From: Pseudomonas rhizosphaerae
GTDB lineage: Bacteria > Pseudomonadota > Gammaproteobacteria > Pseudomonadales > Pseudomonadaceae
NCBI RefSeq assembly: GCF_000761155.1
Contig: NZ_CP009533.1
Location: forward strand, 1,364,001-1,428,000
Reading direction: 5' to 3'
Length of the DNA stretch: 64,000 nucleotides
Shown here: positions 10,812-19,807 of the stretch, piece after piece
How the letters are laid out: every line of letters begins with the position of its first letter
How positions within the stretch are numbered: the stretch's first letter is position 1
The notes under the pieces: model-generated
The model's database searches: none
Told to the model about the DNA's origin: nothing
Seen by the model: only the letters and a program-made list of their open reading frames with translations
Position numbers and translations under genes: made by a program

Positions 10812-10946
10812 TGTGGGAGCGGTCTTTGGCCGCGAATTGGACACTGCGGTGCATCAGGCAATTCACGGCGTTCTTTTCGCGGCCACTGACCGCTCCTACT
10901 AGAGACAGGCAGCGGTGATAACCACGCGGCTTGCGCCGCTGCTACA
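10812..10946. repeat. Long inverted repeat (GTGGGAGCGG family) followed by REP
   Basis: Arms TGTGGGAGCGGTCTTTGGCC (plus GCGAA) at 10812-10836 and the near-complement at 10876-10900 flank a 39-bp loop. A REP in reverse orientation (ACGCGGCTTGCGCCGCTGCTAC, 10924-10945) follows. These fill most of the 287-bp gap between the polyamine operon and the esterase gene. The remaining ~115 bp upstream of the esterase show no clear promoter match. Confidence 0.85.
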
Positions 10947-11067
10947 GGGGTGGCGGTATTTTGCGCAGGACCGTTGGTCCGGCCCTGTGCGGGAATTTTG
11001 GAACATCAAGTTGCTATCAGTGGCCTGATATTTTGTAACGTTCCTATTCCCGTCCGAGGCACCAACA

Positions 11068-12165
11068 ATGATCAAGACAGACCGAAAGTGGGCAATTGCA
11101 CTGTGCGCGGCTGGCGTAGCACTGGCGTTGAGCGGTTGCGCTCGCGACCCGGAAAAACGTTCCGTCTCCGAGCTGGCTGTCAGCGGCACCAAGAGCATGT
11201 TCCGTACCGACTCGGACATGCAGACTGTCCTCAATAAATTCGCCAGCTTCGATGCCAAGGCCGTGGAAAAGATCACGGCGGTCGAAGCACGGCAGCAACC
11301 GACCATCGCCGACGCCGTGAAAGGCGTGCTCGTCGATGAAAAGCGCGACACCACGCCTACCGCTCTGGTCCCAGGCGTGACGACCCGTGACATCACCGTG
11401 CCCGGCGCGGCGGGTGCGTTGCCAGCCACCGTCTACACCCCCGAAGGCGCCGGCCCGTTCCCGGTGGTCCTGTATTTCCACGGTGGCGGCTGGGTGTTCG
11501 CCGATCGCAAAGTCTATGACGGCGGCGCCCGCGGGATCTCCAAGCAAGCCAACGCCGTGGTCGTGTCCGTCGACTACCGCCGCGCTCCCGAGAACAAGTT
11601 TCCTGCGGCCCATGACGATGCCCTGGCTGCCTATCGTTGGCTGAGCAAGAACGCCTCCGCCGTCAATGGTGATGGCAAGCGCCTGGCGCTGGCCGGTGAG
11701 AGCGCTGGTGGCAACCTGGCTGTGGCCACCGCCGTCGCCGCGCACAAGGCCGGCCTGACCGAGCCCAAGCACGTGCTGTCCGTGTACCCGGTGGCGCAGT
11801 CCAACACCGAGACCGAGTCCTATCGCAAGTATGCCGATGCGATGCCGCTCAATCGTCCGATGATGCTGTGGTTCATCGACAACGTGACCAAGGGCCCGGC
11901 AGACGCCAAAGATCCACGTATCGACCTGGTTCACGCCGACTTGAAAGGTCTGCCCCCGGTCACCGTGATCAATGCTGAGATCGACCCCTTGCGTGACGAT
12001 GGCGCACAGCTGGAAAAAGCGCTGCGTACGGCGGGTGTCAGTGTTGAACGCGAGGTCTACCCTGGCGTGACTCACGAGTTTTTCGGCACCGCAGCGGTGG
12101 TGAAGAAAGCCGAGGAAGCCCAGATGTATGCAGGCGAGCGTTTGAAGGCCGACTTGGCCAAATAA
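11068..12165 (+). CDS. Lipoprotein alpha/beta hydrolase (HSL-type esterase)
   Basis: A 365-aa hydrolase of the hormone-sensitive-lipase (esterase family IV) type. Residues 1-23 are a lipoprotein signal with lipobox LSGC (Cys24), so it should be exported and lipid-anchored. A ~90-residue N-terminal linker precedes the catalytic domain. The oxyanion motif HGGGW and the nucleophile GESAGG are present, with NAEIDPLRDD (Asp) and GVTHEF (His) completing the triad. The substrate is unknown; short acyl esters are usual for the family. It is followed 45 bp later by the catalase-like gene on the same strand. Confidence 0.9.
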   Translation: MIKTDRKWAIALCAAGVALALSGCARDPEKRSVSELAVSGTKSMFRTDSDMQTVLNKFASFDAKAVEKITAVEARQQPTIADAVKGVLVDEKRDTTPTALVPGVTTRDITVPGAAGALPATVYTPEGAGPFPVVLYFHGGGWVFADRKVYDGGARGISKQANAVVVSVDYRRAPENKFPAAHDDALAAYRWLSKNASAVNGDGKRLALAGESAGGNLAVATAVAAHKAGLTEPKHVLSVYPVAQSNTETESYRKYADAMPLNRPMMLWFIDNVTKGPADAKDPRIDLVHADLKGLPPVTVINAEIDPLRDDGAQLEKALRTAGVSVEREVYPGVTHEFFGTAAVVKKAEEAQMYAGERLKADLAK

Positions 12166-12210
12166 TAAAAACCAGCGTGATAACCGTACGACCTGAGCAG
12201 AGGCATGCAC

Positions 12211-13323
12211 ATGAGCCATTCTTTGGATAATCCGTTGCCGGAAAATCGGTTGACCGTCACGCCGCTGGAATTCCAGCCTTCATTCGAGCAAGTGCCCGAT
12301 GACGAGGAGGAGACCAACCGCGAGCTGACCGAGGTGATGCGCAGTATTCTGGACACGACGTTCGAAGACGGCGGCCACGCGTTGCGTGGTGTGCATGCCA
12401 AGGCTCATGGATTGGTTCGAGGCCACATCACGGTGCTCGAGGGCCTCCCTGCGCCGTTGGCACAAGGGGCTTTTGCGGTTCCGGGCACGCTGCCTGTGGT
12501 CATGCGCTTTTCCACCAACCCGGGCGATCTGCTCGACGACAAGGTCTCGACCCCCAGGGGGTTGGGCTTGAAGATCGTCGGCGTGCAGGGCGCACGTTTG
12601 CCGGGCAGTGAAGGTGATGTGACCCAGGATTTCGTCATGCAGAACGCCAAGGCGTTCACTGCGGCCACACCCAAGGCTTTTTTGAAGAGCCTCAAGTTGT
12701 TGGCCAAGACGACCGACAAGGGCCCTGGCCTGAAGAAGGCGTTTTCGGCGCTGCTGCGAGGCGTGGAGTCGGTGATCGAAACCATGGGCGGTGAGAGCGG
12801 TACGCTGAAGAGCATGGGCGGGCATCCGCTGACCCATGTGCTCGGTGAAACCTTCAACACCGTTGTGCCGTTTCTCTATGGTAATCACTACGCCAAGCTG
12901 GCCGTGGTGCCCGTGGCACAGTCGCTGACCGATTTGACCGATCAACCGGTCGATCTGGACGGTAAACCGGATGGCCTGCGCGAAGCGGTCACCCAGTATT
13001 TTGCAAACCAGGGGGGTACGTGGGAAGTGCGTATCCAGCTGGCGACCGACCTTGAACAAATGCCCATCGAGGATGCGTCCAAGGAGTGGTCTGAAGAGTT
13101 GAGCCCTTTCGTTACCGTTGCACGTATCGAAGTGCCGGCTCAAGCCGCCTGGACCGATGAGAGCATTCAAGCGATCAACGAACAGATGTCGTTCAGCCCT
13201 TGGCATGGCCTGGCGGCGCACCGTCCGTTGGGCGGCGTCATGCGCGTGCGCAAACCGACCTACGAGATGTCTGCAGGCTTTCGCGGCAAGCACAATGGTT
13301 GCCCGATCCATGAGCCTCGTTGA
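12211..13323 (+). CDS. Catalase-like haem protein (small catalase family)
   Basis: A 370-aa member of the catalase superfamily in its short, single-domain form. The distal haem-side motif GVHAKAHG carries the expected histidine, FSTNPGD matches the catalase FST block, and QDFVMQNAKAF contains the distal asparagine position. The C-terminal RPLGGVMRVRKPTYEM segment has a tyrosine where the proximal ligand of short catalase-like proteins is found. It lacks the flavodoxin and wrapping domains of full catalases, so peroxidase, peroxygenase or lipid-hydroperoxide activity is as likely as catalase. ATG 12211 is preferred over ATG 12205 because AGAGG lies 7 bp before it. No signal peptide is seen. 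It probably shares a transcript with the upstream esterase. Confidence 0.8.
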   Translation: MSHSLDNPLPENRLTVTPLEFQPSFEQVPDDEEETNRELTEVMRSILDTTFEDGGHALRGVHAKAHGLVRGHITVLEGLPAPLAQGAFAVPGTLPVVMRFSTNPGDLLDDKVSTPRGLGLKIVGVQGARLPGSEGDVTQDFVMQNAKAFTAATPKAFLKSLKLLAKTTDKGPGLKKAFSALLRGVESVIETMGGESGTLKSMGGHPLTHVLGETFNTVVPFLYGNHYAKLAVVPVAQSLTDLTDQPVDLDGKPDGLREAVTQYFANQGGTWEVRIQLATDLEQMPIEDASKEWSEELSPFVTVARIEVPAQAAWTDESIQAINEQMSFSPWHGLAAHRPLGGVMRVRKPTYEMSAGFRGKHNGCPIHEPR

Positions 13324-13342
13324 GGTCTCTTGGGCGCGGTCG

Positions 13343-14509
13343 TCAGCCGGCTGAGGCGTATGCCGGAAAACGGGTGGTGAAGGTGGTTCCGGCCAACGCG
13401 CTGGAAACCACCTCGACGACACCCCCATGCGCCTTGGCAATTTCGCTGACGATGAACAGGCCCAGGCCGACGCTGCGCACCTCTCGGCCCAGTTCCGAGC
13501 CGCGTGTCATCGGTGAAAAAATCGAACCCAGCTCAGCCTCGTCGATGGGCTCACCCACGTTGTGCACGGCAATTTCGACCGTGCCTTGGGCGGCCGACAC
13601 GCGCACTTCGACAGGGCTGGTGCCGTCGCCGTAGGTCATGGCGTTGGCCACCAGATTGCCCAGCAGTTGAGCCAGGCGGTCTGCGTCCGCGTGGCAGAAC
13701 AGGGCCTCGTCGCTTGCACTGAAGACGATATCCCGGTGTGGATAGAGCAAGCGCAGCGAACCGACGGCGGCGGCAATGGCGCGATCCAGTTGTACCGGTG
13801 CGCGATTCACAGCCAGGCCCTGGCCGATGCGCGCCTGGGTGAAATCCAGAAGATCGTTGATCAAACGCTGGGAGCGCGCGGTCGCCTCACCGATGTGGCT
13901 GAGCATGGTGCTCTGCCGCTCGGTCATGTCCAGCGAGCGCAGGTACTGCGCGGCCATGGACACGACTTGCAACGGATTGCGCAGGTCGTGGCTGACGATG
14001 CCTATCATCTGTTCGGCAAATAGCGCGCGGTCGACAGCCAGTTCGCGCTGGCGATTGAGCTCGCGTTCGAGTACCACGTGGCGCTGCAGGGCATCCTCGG
14101 CCTGGCGCTTGGCCTGCAGCAACTCCTGTTCGAACCGAATCCGGTCGGCAACGATGAACGCCGATACCTCGTCGAACACCTGGCCCTGATGCTCGCGGCG
14201 TCCGGCATTGAGCACCATGGGCGTGACCTTGCCGTCGGCGGTGAGGAAGTCCAGCTTGACCTCGGTGATGGAGCGCTGCATTACCAGCAATGGCATCCAG
14301 TGGGTCTGGTAGAAGATGCGACCGCCCACGGTGAGCAATTCCTGCAGCTTGCGCACGCCAACCAGTTGCTCATGGGTGTAGCCCAGCCAGTGGCAGAAGG
14401 TCTGGTTGACCTTGAGGATCAGGCCTTTGTCGTTGGTGAGCACCAAGGCACAGGGGGCCTGCTGATAGAGCGCTTCGGCATCCGGGATGCCCACGGCCTC
14501 GACACTCAT
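13343..14509 (-). CDS. PAS-domain sensor histidine kinase, partner of RsbQ-like hydrolase
   Basis: A 388-aa soluble kinase with no membrane helix. A PAS domain covers residues ~8-125 and contains the block LLTVGGRIFYQTHWMPLL, characteristic of PAS domains found beside RsbQ-type hydrolases. A coiled linker (125-165) leads to the HisKA domain with phospho-acceptor His174 (VSHDLRNP), then a HATPase domain ending in GLGLFIVSEIAKAHGG. There is no receiver domain and no adjacent response regulator, so its target lies elsewhere. The start codon overlaps the stop of the upstream hydrolase gene (ATGA), indicating translational coupling. In Bacillus the analogous pair RsbQ/RsbP senses energy stress through a PAS-phosphatase; here a kinase takes that place. 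Confidence 0.9.
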   Translation of the reverse strand: MSVEAVGIPDAEALYQQAPCALVLTNDKGLILKVNQTFCHWLGYTHEQLVGVRKLQELLTVGGRIFYQTHWMPLLVMQRSITEVKLDFLTADGKVTPMVLNAGRREHQGQVFDEVSAFIVADRIRFEQELLQAKRQAEDALQRHVVLERELNRQRELAVDRALFAEQMIGIVSHDLRNPLQVVSMAAQYLRSLDMTERQSTMLSHIGEATARSQRLINDLLDFTQARIGQGLAVNRAPVQLDRAIAAAVGSLRLLYPHRDIVFSASDEALFCHADADRLAQLLGNLVANAMTYGDGTSPVEVRVSAAQGTVEIAVHNVGEPIDEAELGSIFSPMTRGSELGREVRSVGLGLFIVSEIAKAHGGVVEVVSSALAGTTFTTRFPAYASAG

Positions 14510-15321
14510 GCGCTCAGGTGGCCGCAGGTGTGCATCAGGAATGTCTGGATGGCGTCGATGCAGGCGGCAGGCTGGCTCAGGTGTGGGCAGTGGCCTTCGT
14601 TCTCGATGACCACCATGCGGCAGTCAGCGATTACACCGGTCAGGTACTCGCCAACGGCCCTGGGTGCGATGAAGTCGTCCGAAGACTGGAGCACCAGCAC
14701 CGGCCCGCTCAATTCGCGTACATCCGCGCGACTGTCGCTGAGGAAGGTCACGCGGGCGAAGCGCTTGGCGATGTCCGGGTCGGTCTGGCAGAAGCTGTTG
14801 GTCAGCTCGGCGCCCAGTTCCGGCTTTTCAGGGTTGCCCATGATGCTCGGCGCCATCGCACTGGACCAGCCCAGGTAGTTGTTTTCCAGGGTCGAGAGCA
14901 GGGCGTCGATGTCCTCGCGGGTGAAGCCGCCGGGGTAGTCGAGGTCGTTGATGTAGGAAGGCGAAGGGCCGACCATCGCATGGGCACCGATCAGTCCGGG
15001 GCTGAGGTTGGCGGCCATGGCACCTGCCATCGCGCCGACCGAATGACCCACGAACACCACCGGGCCCTCACCGAATTCCCGGATGATCTCGACGATGTCG
15101 CGAGCGTAGCCTGCCAGTGTCGAGTACTTTTCGGCATCGTAGGCGCTGACGTCCGATTTGCCGCAGCCGACCATGTCGAACAGCACCGTTCGGTAGCGCC
15201 CGGCAAACGCCGGCTCGACCAGTCGCCACATGTTCTGGTCGCAGCCGAACCCATGGGCGAATACCAGCGTCAGCGGCCCTTGGCCTTTAACCACTACATT
15301 GTTGCGAGCCTGGACGGACAT
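14506..15321 (-). CDS. rsbQ: RsbQ-type alpha/beta hydrolase (KAI2/D14 fold family)
   Basis: A 271-aa cytoplasmic alpha/beta hydrolase of the RsbQ group, which also includes the plant receptors KAI2 and D14. The triad is Ser94 (VGHSVGA), Asp216 (SSDDFIAP) and His244 (EGHCPH), with spacing as in Bacillus RsbQ (96/219/247). RsbQ is thought to process a small hydrophobic ligand that is passed to a PAS domain. The next gene, overlapping by 4 bp, encodes exactly such a PAS protein, so the two very likely form a ligand-sensing pair. The ligand is unknown. Confidence 0.88.
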   Translation of the reverse strand: MSVQARNNVVVKGQGPLTLVFAHGFGCDQNMWRLVEPAFAGRYRTVLFDMVGCGKSDVSAYDAEKYSTLAGYARDIVEIIREFGEGPVVFVGHSVGAMAGAMAANLSPGLIGAHAMVGPSPSYINDLDYPGGFTREDIDALLSTLENNYLGWSSAMAPSIMGNPEKPELGAELTNSFCQTDPDIAKRFARVTFLSDSRADVRELSGPVLVLQSSDDFIAPRAVGEYLTGVIADCRMVVIENEGHCPHLSQPAACIDAIQTFLMHTCGHLSA

Positions 15322-15416
15322 CCGTGGAATTCCTGTTTGAGCAAGCGAGCATGCGCGGGTGATTAGCCGGCTAGTCTACCCGAGCATAGCCGCCAGCGTC
15401 AGGCTCGCCAACGTTC

Positions 15417-18338
15417 TCAAACGGTGTTTTTTCTCACGTGCTCGAGCAGGGCCTGAAGCGGGTGACGGACCGTGTGACCTTCTTCACGCTTGACCTGGCT
15501 GCGGCACGAGTAGCCGTCGGCGAGCAGATTGCCAGTGCCTTGGTAGCGGGCCAGCAGCGGTTGCCAGGACTGCCCATAGATGACCTTGGAAGTCGCGACG
15601 TTGCGCGCTTCATGGCCATAGGTGCCGGACATCCCGCAACAGCCGCTGGCGAGTACCTGCAAGGTCGCCCCCAGGCGGCTGAAGACTTGTTGCCAATGGG
15701 TGATGCTGTTCGGCTCGTTGGTTTTCTCGGTGCAGTGCGGCAACAGCTGGTAGACCCCGCCGGTCCCAGGCTGTTCGGTCTGTGGCAGCACCTGGGCCAG
15801 CCACTCCTGGGGCAACAGCACGGTGGGGGCCTGCTCCTGGCCCAGGGTCTTGGCGTATTCCTGGCGATACACCAGGGTCATCGCCGGGTCCAGGCCCACC
15901 AGCGCAATGCCGCTGGCCTGGAGCTGGCGCAGCGACTGCGCGTTGTGCCGGGCGGCCTTGTCGAACGCCCCGAGGAAGCCCTGCACCTGCAATGGCTTGC
16001 CGTTGGCGGCGAAGGGCGCCAGGTAGATATCGAAGCCCAGCCGCGAGATCAGCTCCAGCCAGTCGGCCATGACCGGTGTGTCGAAGTAGCGGGTGAAAGC
16101 ATCCTGCACCAGGATCACGCTGCGCTGGCGTTGCTCGGCGGTCAGCCGGGCGAGGCGGTCGGCGGTCGCCGCGCGCACGTTCCAGTCCCGGCAGTGGGCA
16201 TTGAAGTCGACCAGGCTGAGCAGCGGGCTGTCGACCATGCCCGCGACGTGCTGCAGCGCCTGACGCACCGGGGTAAAGGACATCACCGCGTTGTAGGCGC
16301 GGGGGAAACGCGCCAGGTATGGAATGCTGAATTCCAGCGAACCGATCAAGTAATCCTTCAGCGGGCGCAGGTAGCGACCGTGGTAGAGCTGCAGAAAGCG
16401 CGCGCGGAACTCCGGCACGTTGACCTTGACCGGGCATTGCCCCGCGCACGACTTGCAGGCCAGGCAGCCCGCCATGGCGTCGTACACCTCGTGGGAAAAG
16501 TCGTCGCGGCCCATGCGCCGGGCCAGGCTGTTGCGGGCACGCTGGAACAGGCTGCCACTGGCGCTGTGCAACACGTTGGCCCCGTGCAGGCCCTGCAGGC
16601 GCAACCATTCGCGGATCAGTGAGGCACGCCCCTTGGGTGAATGGATACGGTTGCGCGTGGCTTTCCACGACGGACACATGGCGTCGTTCGGGTCGAAGTT
16701 GTAGCACGCGCCGTTGCCATTGCAATGCAGCGCGCTGTCGTAGCTCTGCCAGACCCGCTCGTCGATGCTGCGGTCCAGCTCGCCACGCAGGGTCACTTCA
16801 TCGACCTGGGTCAGGCGCGCGTCGGCGACACTGGCTGGCGTAGCGATCTTGCCGGGATTGAGCTGGTTGAACGGATCGAAGGCGGCCTTGAGCGCTTGCA
16901 GCGCCGGGTACAGTTCGCCGAAGTACTCGGGCACGTATTGCGAGCGCAGGCCCTTGCCGTGTTCGCCCCAGAGCAGGCCACCGTGCCGCTGGGTGAGCGC
17001 CGCGACCTCGTCGGAAATGGGCCGGATCAGCGCGGCCTGGCGCGGGTCCTTCATGTCGAGGATCGGCCGCACGTGCAGCACGCCGGCATCGACATGGCCG
17101 AACATGCCGTACTGCAAGCCATGACCGTCGAGCAAGGCACGGAACTCGCCGATGTAGGCCGCCAGGTTCTGCGGTGGCACGGCGGTGTCCTCGACGAACG
17201 GCTGCGGCCGCGCTTCGCCCTGGACGTTGCCGAGCAGGCCCACGGCGCGTTTGCGCATGGCGTAGACGCGGCTCACCGCCAGGGCGCCGACTGCCAGGGT
17301 GTGGCCAAGGCGCTGCACCGTGGTGTCCTGCTGCAGGTGGACGATGAACTGCTCGACTCGCTGCTCGACCACGCTCAGGTCGTCGCCGCTGAATTCCACC
17401 AGGTTGATGCCCAGGGTCGGCGCCTGTGCGTCGGTGGGAAAGTATTCGGCCACGCCATGCCAGACGATGTCGTTCATGGCCAGCAGGAGGACCTTGGAGT
17501 CGACGGTTTCGATCGACAGCGGCTGGTGCGCCATCAAGGCATTGGCGTCGTTGAGCGCGTCCATGAAGCCGGCATAGCGCACATTGACCAGAATGGAATG
17601 CCTGGGGATCGGCAGCACGTTGAGCTTGGCCTCGACGATGAAGCCCAGTGAGCCTTCCGAGCCGCACAGTACGCTGTTGAGGTTGAAGCGGCCGTCGGCC
17701 TCGCGCAGGTGGGCCAGGTCGTAGCCGGTAAGGCAGCGGTTGAGTTTGGGGAAGACCGCGTCGATCAGTTCGGCCTGCTCGTCGGCGATGGTTGCTGCGC
17801 ACTGATAGACCTCGGCGATGCGGCCGTCGCCCGCGCGGTTGGCTTGTAACTGCGACGCTTCCAGGCTGTGACTGTGCAGGCGCTCGCCACCCAGCAGCAG
17901 GGTGGTCAGTTCCAGCACATGGTCGCGTGTCTTGCCGTAGGTGCAGCTGCCCTGGCCACTGGCGTCGGTGTTGATCATGCCGCCGATGGTCGCGCGGTTG
18001 GAGGTCGACAGCTCGGGGGCGAAGAACAGCCCGTGGGGTTTGAGAGCAGCGTTGAGCTGGTCCTTGACCACACCACTCTGCACCCGCACCCAACGCTCTT
18101 CGACGTTGATCTCCAGCACCTGGTTCATGTGCCGGGACAGGTCCACCACCAGGCCATCGGTGAGCGACTGGCCGTTGGTGCCGGTGCCGCCGCCGCGCGG
18201 GGTCAGCACCACAGCACGGTGTTCCGACTGGCTGGCCAGGCGAGCGAGCACTTGCACATCGGCCTCGTCTCGGGGAAACACGGCGGCCTGGGGGCGGCGC
18301 TGATAGATCGAGTTGTCGGTGGCCAGCACCGTGCGCAT
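15417..18338 (-). CDS. ydiJ: YdiJ-type FAD/4Fe-4S 2-hydroxyacid dehydrogenase, N-terminus probably frameshifted
   Basis: A large membrane-associated flavin dehydrogenase of the YdiJ/GlcD-GlpC fusion type. From N to C: FAD-binding PCMH domain (FTPRGGG-like TPRGGGTGTNGQSL), FAD-oxidase C-terminal domain (MFGHVDAGVLHVRP), Fe-S motif CLACKSCAGQCPVK, and a cysteine-rich domain ending in CCGMSGTYGHEA. E. coli YdiJ has been linked to D-2-hydroxyglutarate/D-lactate-type oxidation. The open frame begins at ATG 18338 (973 aa), but homologs are ~1,010-1,020 aa and begin ~36 residues earlier. The missing residues are encoded just upstream: ATG 18445 reads MIAELSRQKAP and then leaves frame at a five-C run (18413-18417). 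One added base would continue HAPYQALLRELANAGFQGE directly into this frame. This is a real frameshift or a sequencing error. It is divergent from a LysR gene. Confidence 0.88.
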   Translation of the reverse strand: MRTVLATDNSIYQRRPQAAVFPRDEADVQVLARLASQSEHRAVVLTPRGGGTGTNGQSLTDGLVVDLSRHMNQVLEINVEERWVRVQSGVVKDQLNAALKPHGLFFAPELSTSNRATIGGMINTDASGQGSCTYGKTRDHVLELTTLLLGGERLHSHSLEASQLQANRAGDGRIAEVYQCAATIADEQAELIDAVFPKLNRCLTGYDLAHLREADGRFNLNSVLCGSEGSLGFIVEAKLNVLPIPRHSILVNVRYAGFMDALNDANALMAHQPLSIETVDSKVLLLAMNDIVWHGVAEYFPTDAQAPTLGINLVEFSGDDLSVVEQRVEQFIVHLQQDTTVQRLGHTLAVGALAVSRVYAMRKRAVGLLGNVQGEARPQPFVEDTAVPPQNLAAYIGEFRALLDGHGLQYGMFGHVDAGVLHVRPILDMKDPRQAALIRPISDEVAALTQRHGGLLWGEHGKGLRSQYVPEYFGELYPALQALKAAFDPFNQLNPGKIATPASVADARLTQVDEVTLRGELDRSIDERVWQSYDSALHCNGNGACYNFDPNDAMCPSWKATRNRIHSPKGRASLIREWLRLQGLHGANVLHSASGSLFQRARNSLARRMGRDDFSHEVYDAMAGCLACKSCAGQCPVKVNVPEFRARFLQLYHGRYLRPLKDYLIGSLEFSIPYLARFPRAYNAVMSFTPVRQALQHVAGMVDSPLLSLVDFNAHCRDWNVRAATADRLARLTAEQRQRSVILVQDAFTRYFDTPVMADWLELISRLGFDIYLAPFAANGKPLQVQGFLGAFDKAARHNAQSLRQLQASGIALVGLDPAMTLVYRQEYAKTLGQEQAPTVLLPQEWLAQVLPQTEQPGTGGVYQLLPHCTEKTNEPNSITHWQQVFSRLGATLQVLASGCCGMSGTYGHEARNVATSKVIYGQSWQPLLARYQGTGNLLADGYSCRSQVKREEGHTVRHPLQALLEHVRKNTV

Positions 18339-18639
18339 GCCGTAGTCCTCGACGATCTCGCCTTGGAAACCTGCGTTTGCAAGTTCGCGCAGCAGAGCCT
18401 GGTAGGGCGCATGGGGGCTTTCTGGCGGGACAGTTCGGCGATCATGGCAGTCGGGATCCGGCGTGAGAGATCAATGTGCATTCGAAATGCGCAGGCTGGT
18501 AACAGCCAGAGCGGATGACGGTCGGGTAGGCGGTTATGACCGTCCTGGCCCTTGTAACATGACGTGTAGGGACGTATTTTCACCAACACGGGGCAACCTG
18601 GCAAACGTATATCCTTCGTTCTTTGCATGAGCTCCATGA

Positions 18640-19545
18640 ATGAACCCCAGACGGCTTACCCCCTCCATGTCATTGCTGTTGGCGTTCGAAGCAGCCGGCC
18701 GCCACGGCAGTTTCACCCGCGCGGCGGCTGAGCTGGCCCTGACCCAGAGCGCGGTGAGCCGGCAGGTGCAGGCACTCGAGGCACTGCTGGAAGTGGCCTT
18801 GTTCAGGCGCGACGGCAAGCGTATCGAGTTGACCGCGGCGGGCGCCTTGTACCAGCACGAACTGGCGGGGGCCCTGGCGCGCATCCGTGGCGCTACCCTG
18901 CAGACCATTTCCCACCGCAGCGAAGCCGATACGTTGCACCTGGCGGTGCTGCCGACGTTCGCATCCAAGTGGCTGCTGCCGCGGATGGGCGACTTCTACG
19001 GCCGTCACCCCGGCAGCCTTGTCCATATTCATTCGCGGATCGTGGGTGGTGACCTGTCCCAAGGCGCACAGGACATGAGCGCGATCATCTGCGCGGGGTC
19101 GGGGCAGTGGCCGGGCTATGTGGCGCACCGGCTGCTCTCGGAGAAACTGGTGGTGGTGGCCAGCCCCAAGGCCATGCCCGCTCATGCCCAGGTGTCGGTG
19201 CAGGACGCCGCCCGGCAATTGTTGCTGGGCGTGGTGTCGCGCCCCCACGCGTGGTCCGACTGGTTCGCCAGTGTCGGCCTGGTCGGTTCGTCGACCCTAC
19301 GCCTGGGGCCGAGCTTCGAGCACACCGCGCATCTGATTCAGGCGGTCATTGCCGGGATCGGCATCGGCCTGGTGCCGCGCATTCTAGTGCAGGACGAAAT
19401 CGCCCAGGGCGAGTTGGTGACCCTGTTCGAGCCCATGGAAAGCGGTCGCGGGTATTACCTGGCGTATCCCACCCACAATCAGCAACTGCCGTCGCTGGTG
19501 GCCTTCCGCGAGTGGTTGCTGTCCATTCCGTTTCCAGACAGTTGA
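18640..19545 (+). CDS. LysR-family transcriptional regulator (GcvA-like)
   Basis: A 301-aa LysR regulator. The winged-helix domain occupies residues ~6-65 (AFEAAGRHGSFTRAAAELALTQSAVSRQVQALE is the helix-turn-helix region), followed by a substrate-binding domain (~92-295). The LTQSAVSRQV recognition helix and the LPTFASKWLLPRM start of the effector domain place it in the GcvA-like group. It is divergent from the ydiJ-type gene with about 195 bp between the probable starts, so it may regulate that gene in response to its hydroxyacid substrate or product. That link is inference from position. Confidence 0.9.
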   Translation: MNPRRLTPSMSLLLAFEAAGRHGSFTRAAAELALTQSAVSRQVQALEALLEVALFRRDGKRIELTAAGALYQHELAGALARIRGATLQTISHRSEADTLHLAVLPTFASKWLLPRMGDFYGRHPGSLVHIHSRIVGGDLSQGAQDMSAIICAGSGQWPGYVAHRLLSEKLVVVASPKAMPAHAQVSVQDAARQLLLGVVSRPHAWSDWFASVGLVGSSTLRLGPSFEHTAHLIQAVIAGIGIGLVPRILVQDEIAQGELVTLFEPMESGRGYYLAYPTHNQQLPSLVAFREWLLSIPFPDS

Positions 19546-19611
19546 CGATCAGCAGTCCCAGCATCGCAGAGGGCTTTGGTACCGACACGATATGTTCGTC
19601 TGGAGATGCCC

Positions 19612-19699
19612 TGTGGGAGCGGTCCTCGGCCGCGAAAAAGGTACCGCAGAGCAGCAGTCGATCCGCGAAGCTCTTTTCGCGGCCGCTGACCGCTCCCAC
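19612..19699. repeat. Long inverted repeat (GTGGGAGCGG family)
   Basis: Arms TGTGGGAGCGGTCCTCGGCC (plus GCGAAAA, from 19612) and the complement ending at 19699 flank a ~38-bp loop. It occupies the middle of the 262-bp gap between the LysR gene and the membrane phosphoesterase gene. The transcript could fold into a very stable stem that ends or protects the upstream message. Confidence 0.85.
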
Positions 19700-19807
19700 G
19701 GAGATTGGCAGAGGGGCACGCTGCGTCTGCACACGTTCTGTAGCAACTCACTGACAAACCATCGAAGGGGCCGGCTGTCAGAGTGCCACTGACCATGAGG
19801 AATAGCC

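Noticed and set aside
8060..10861. 933-codon minus-strand open frame opposite nspC and its partner
   Set aside because: A high-GC shadow of two well-supported plus-strand genes, spanning their junction.
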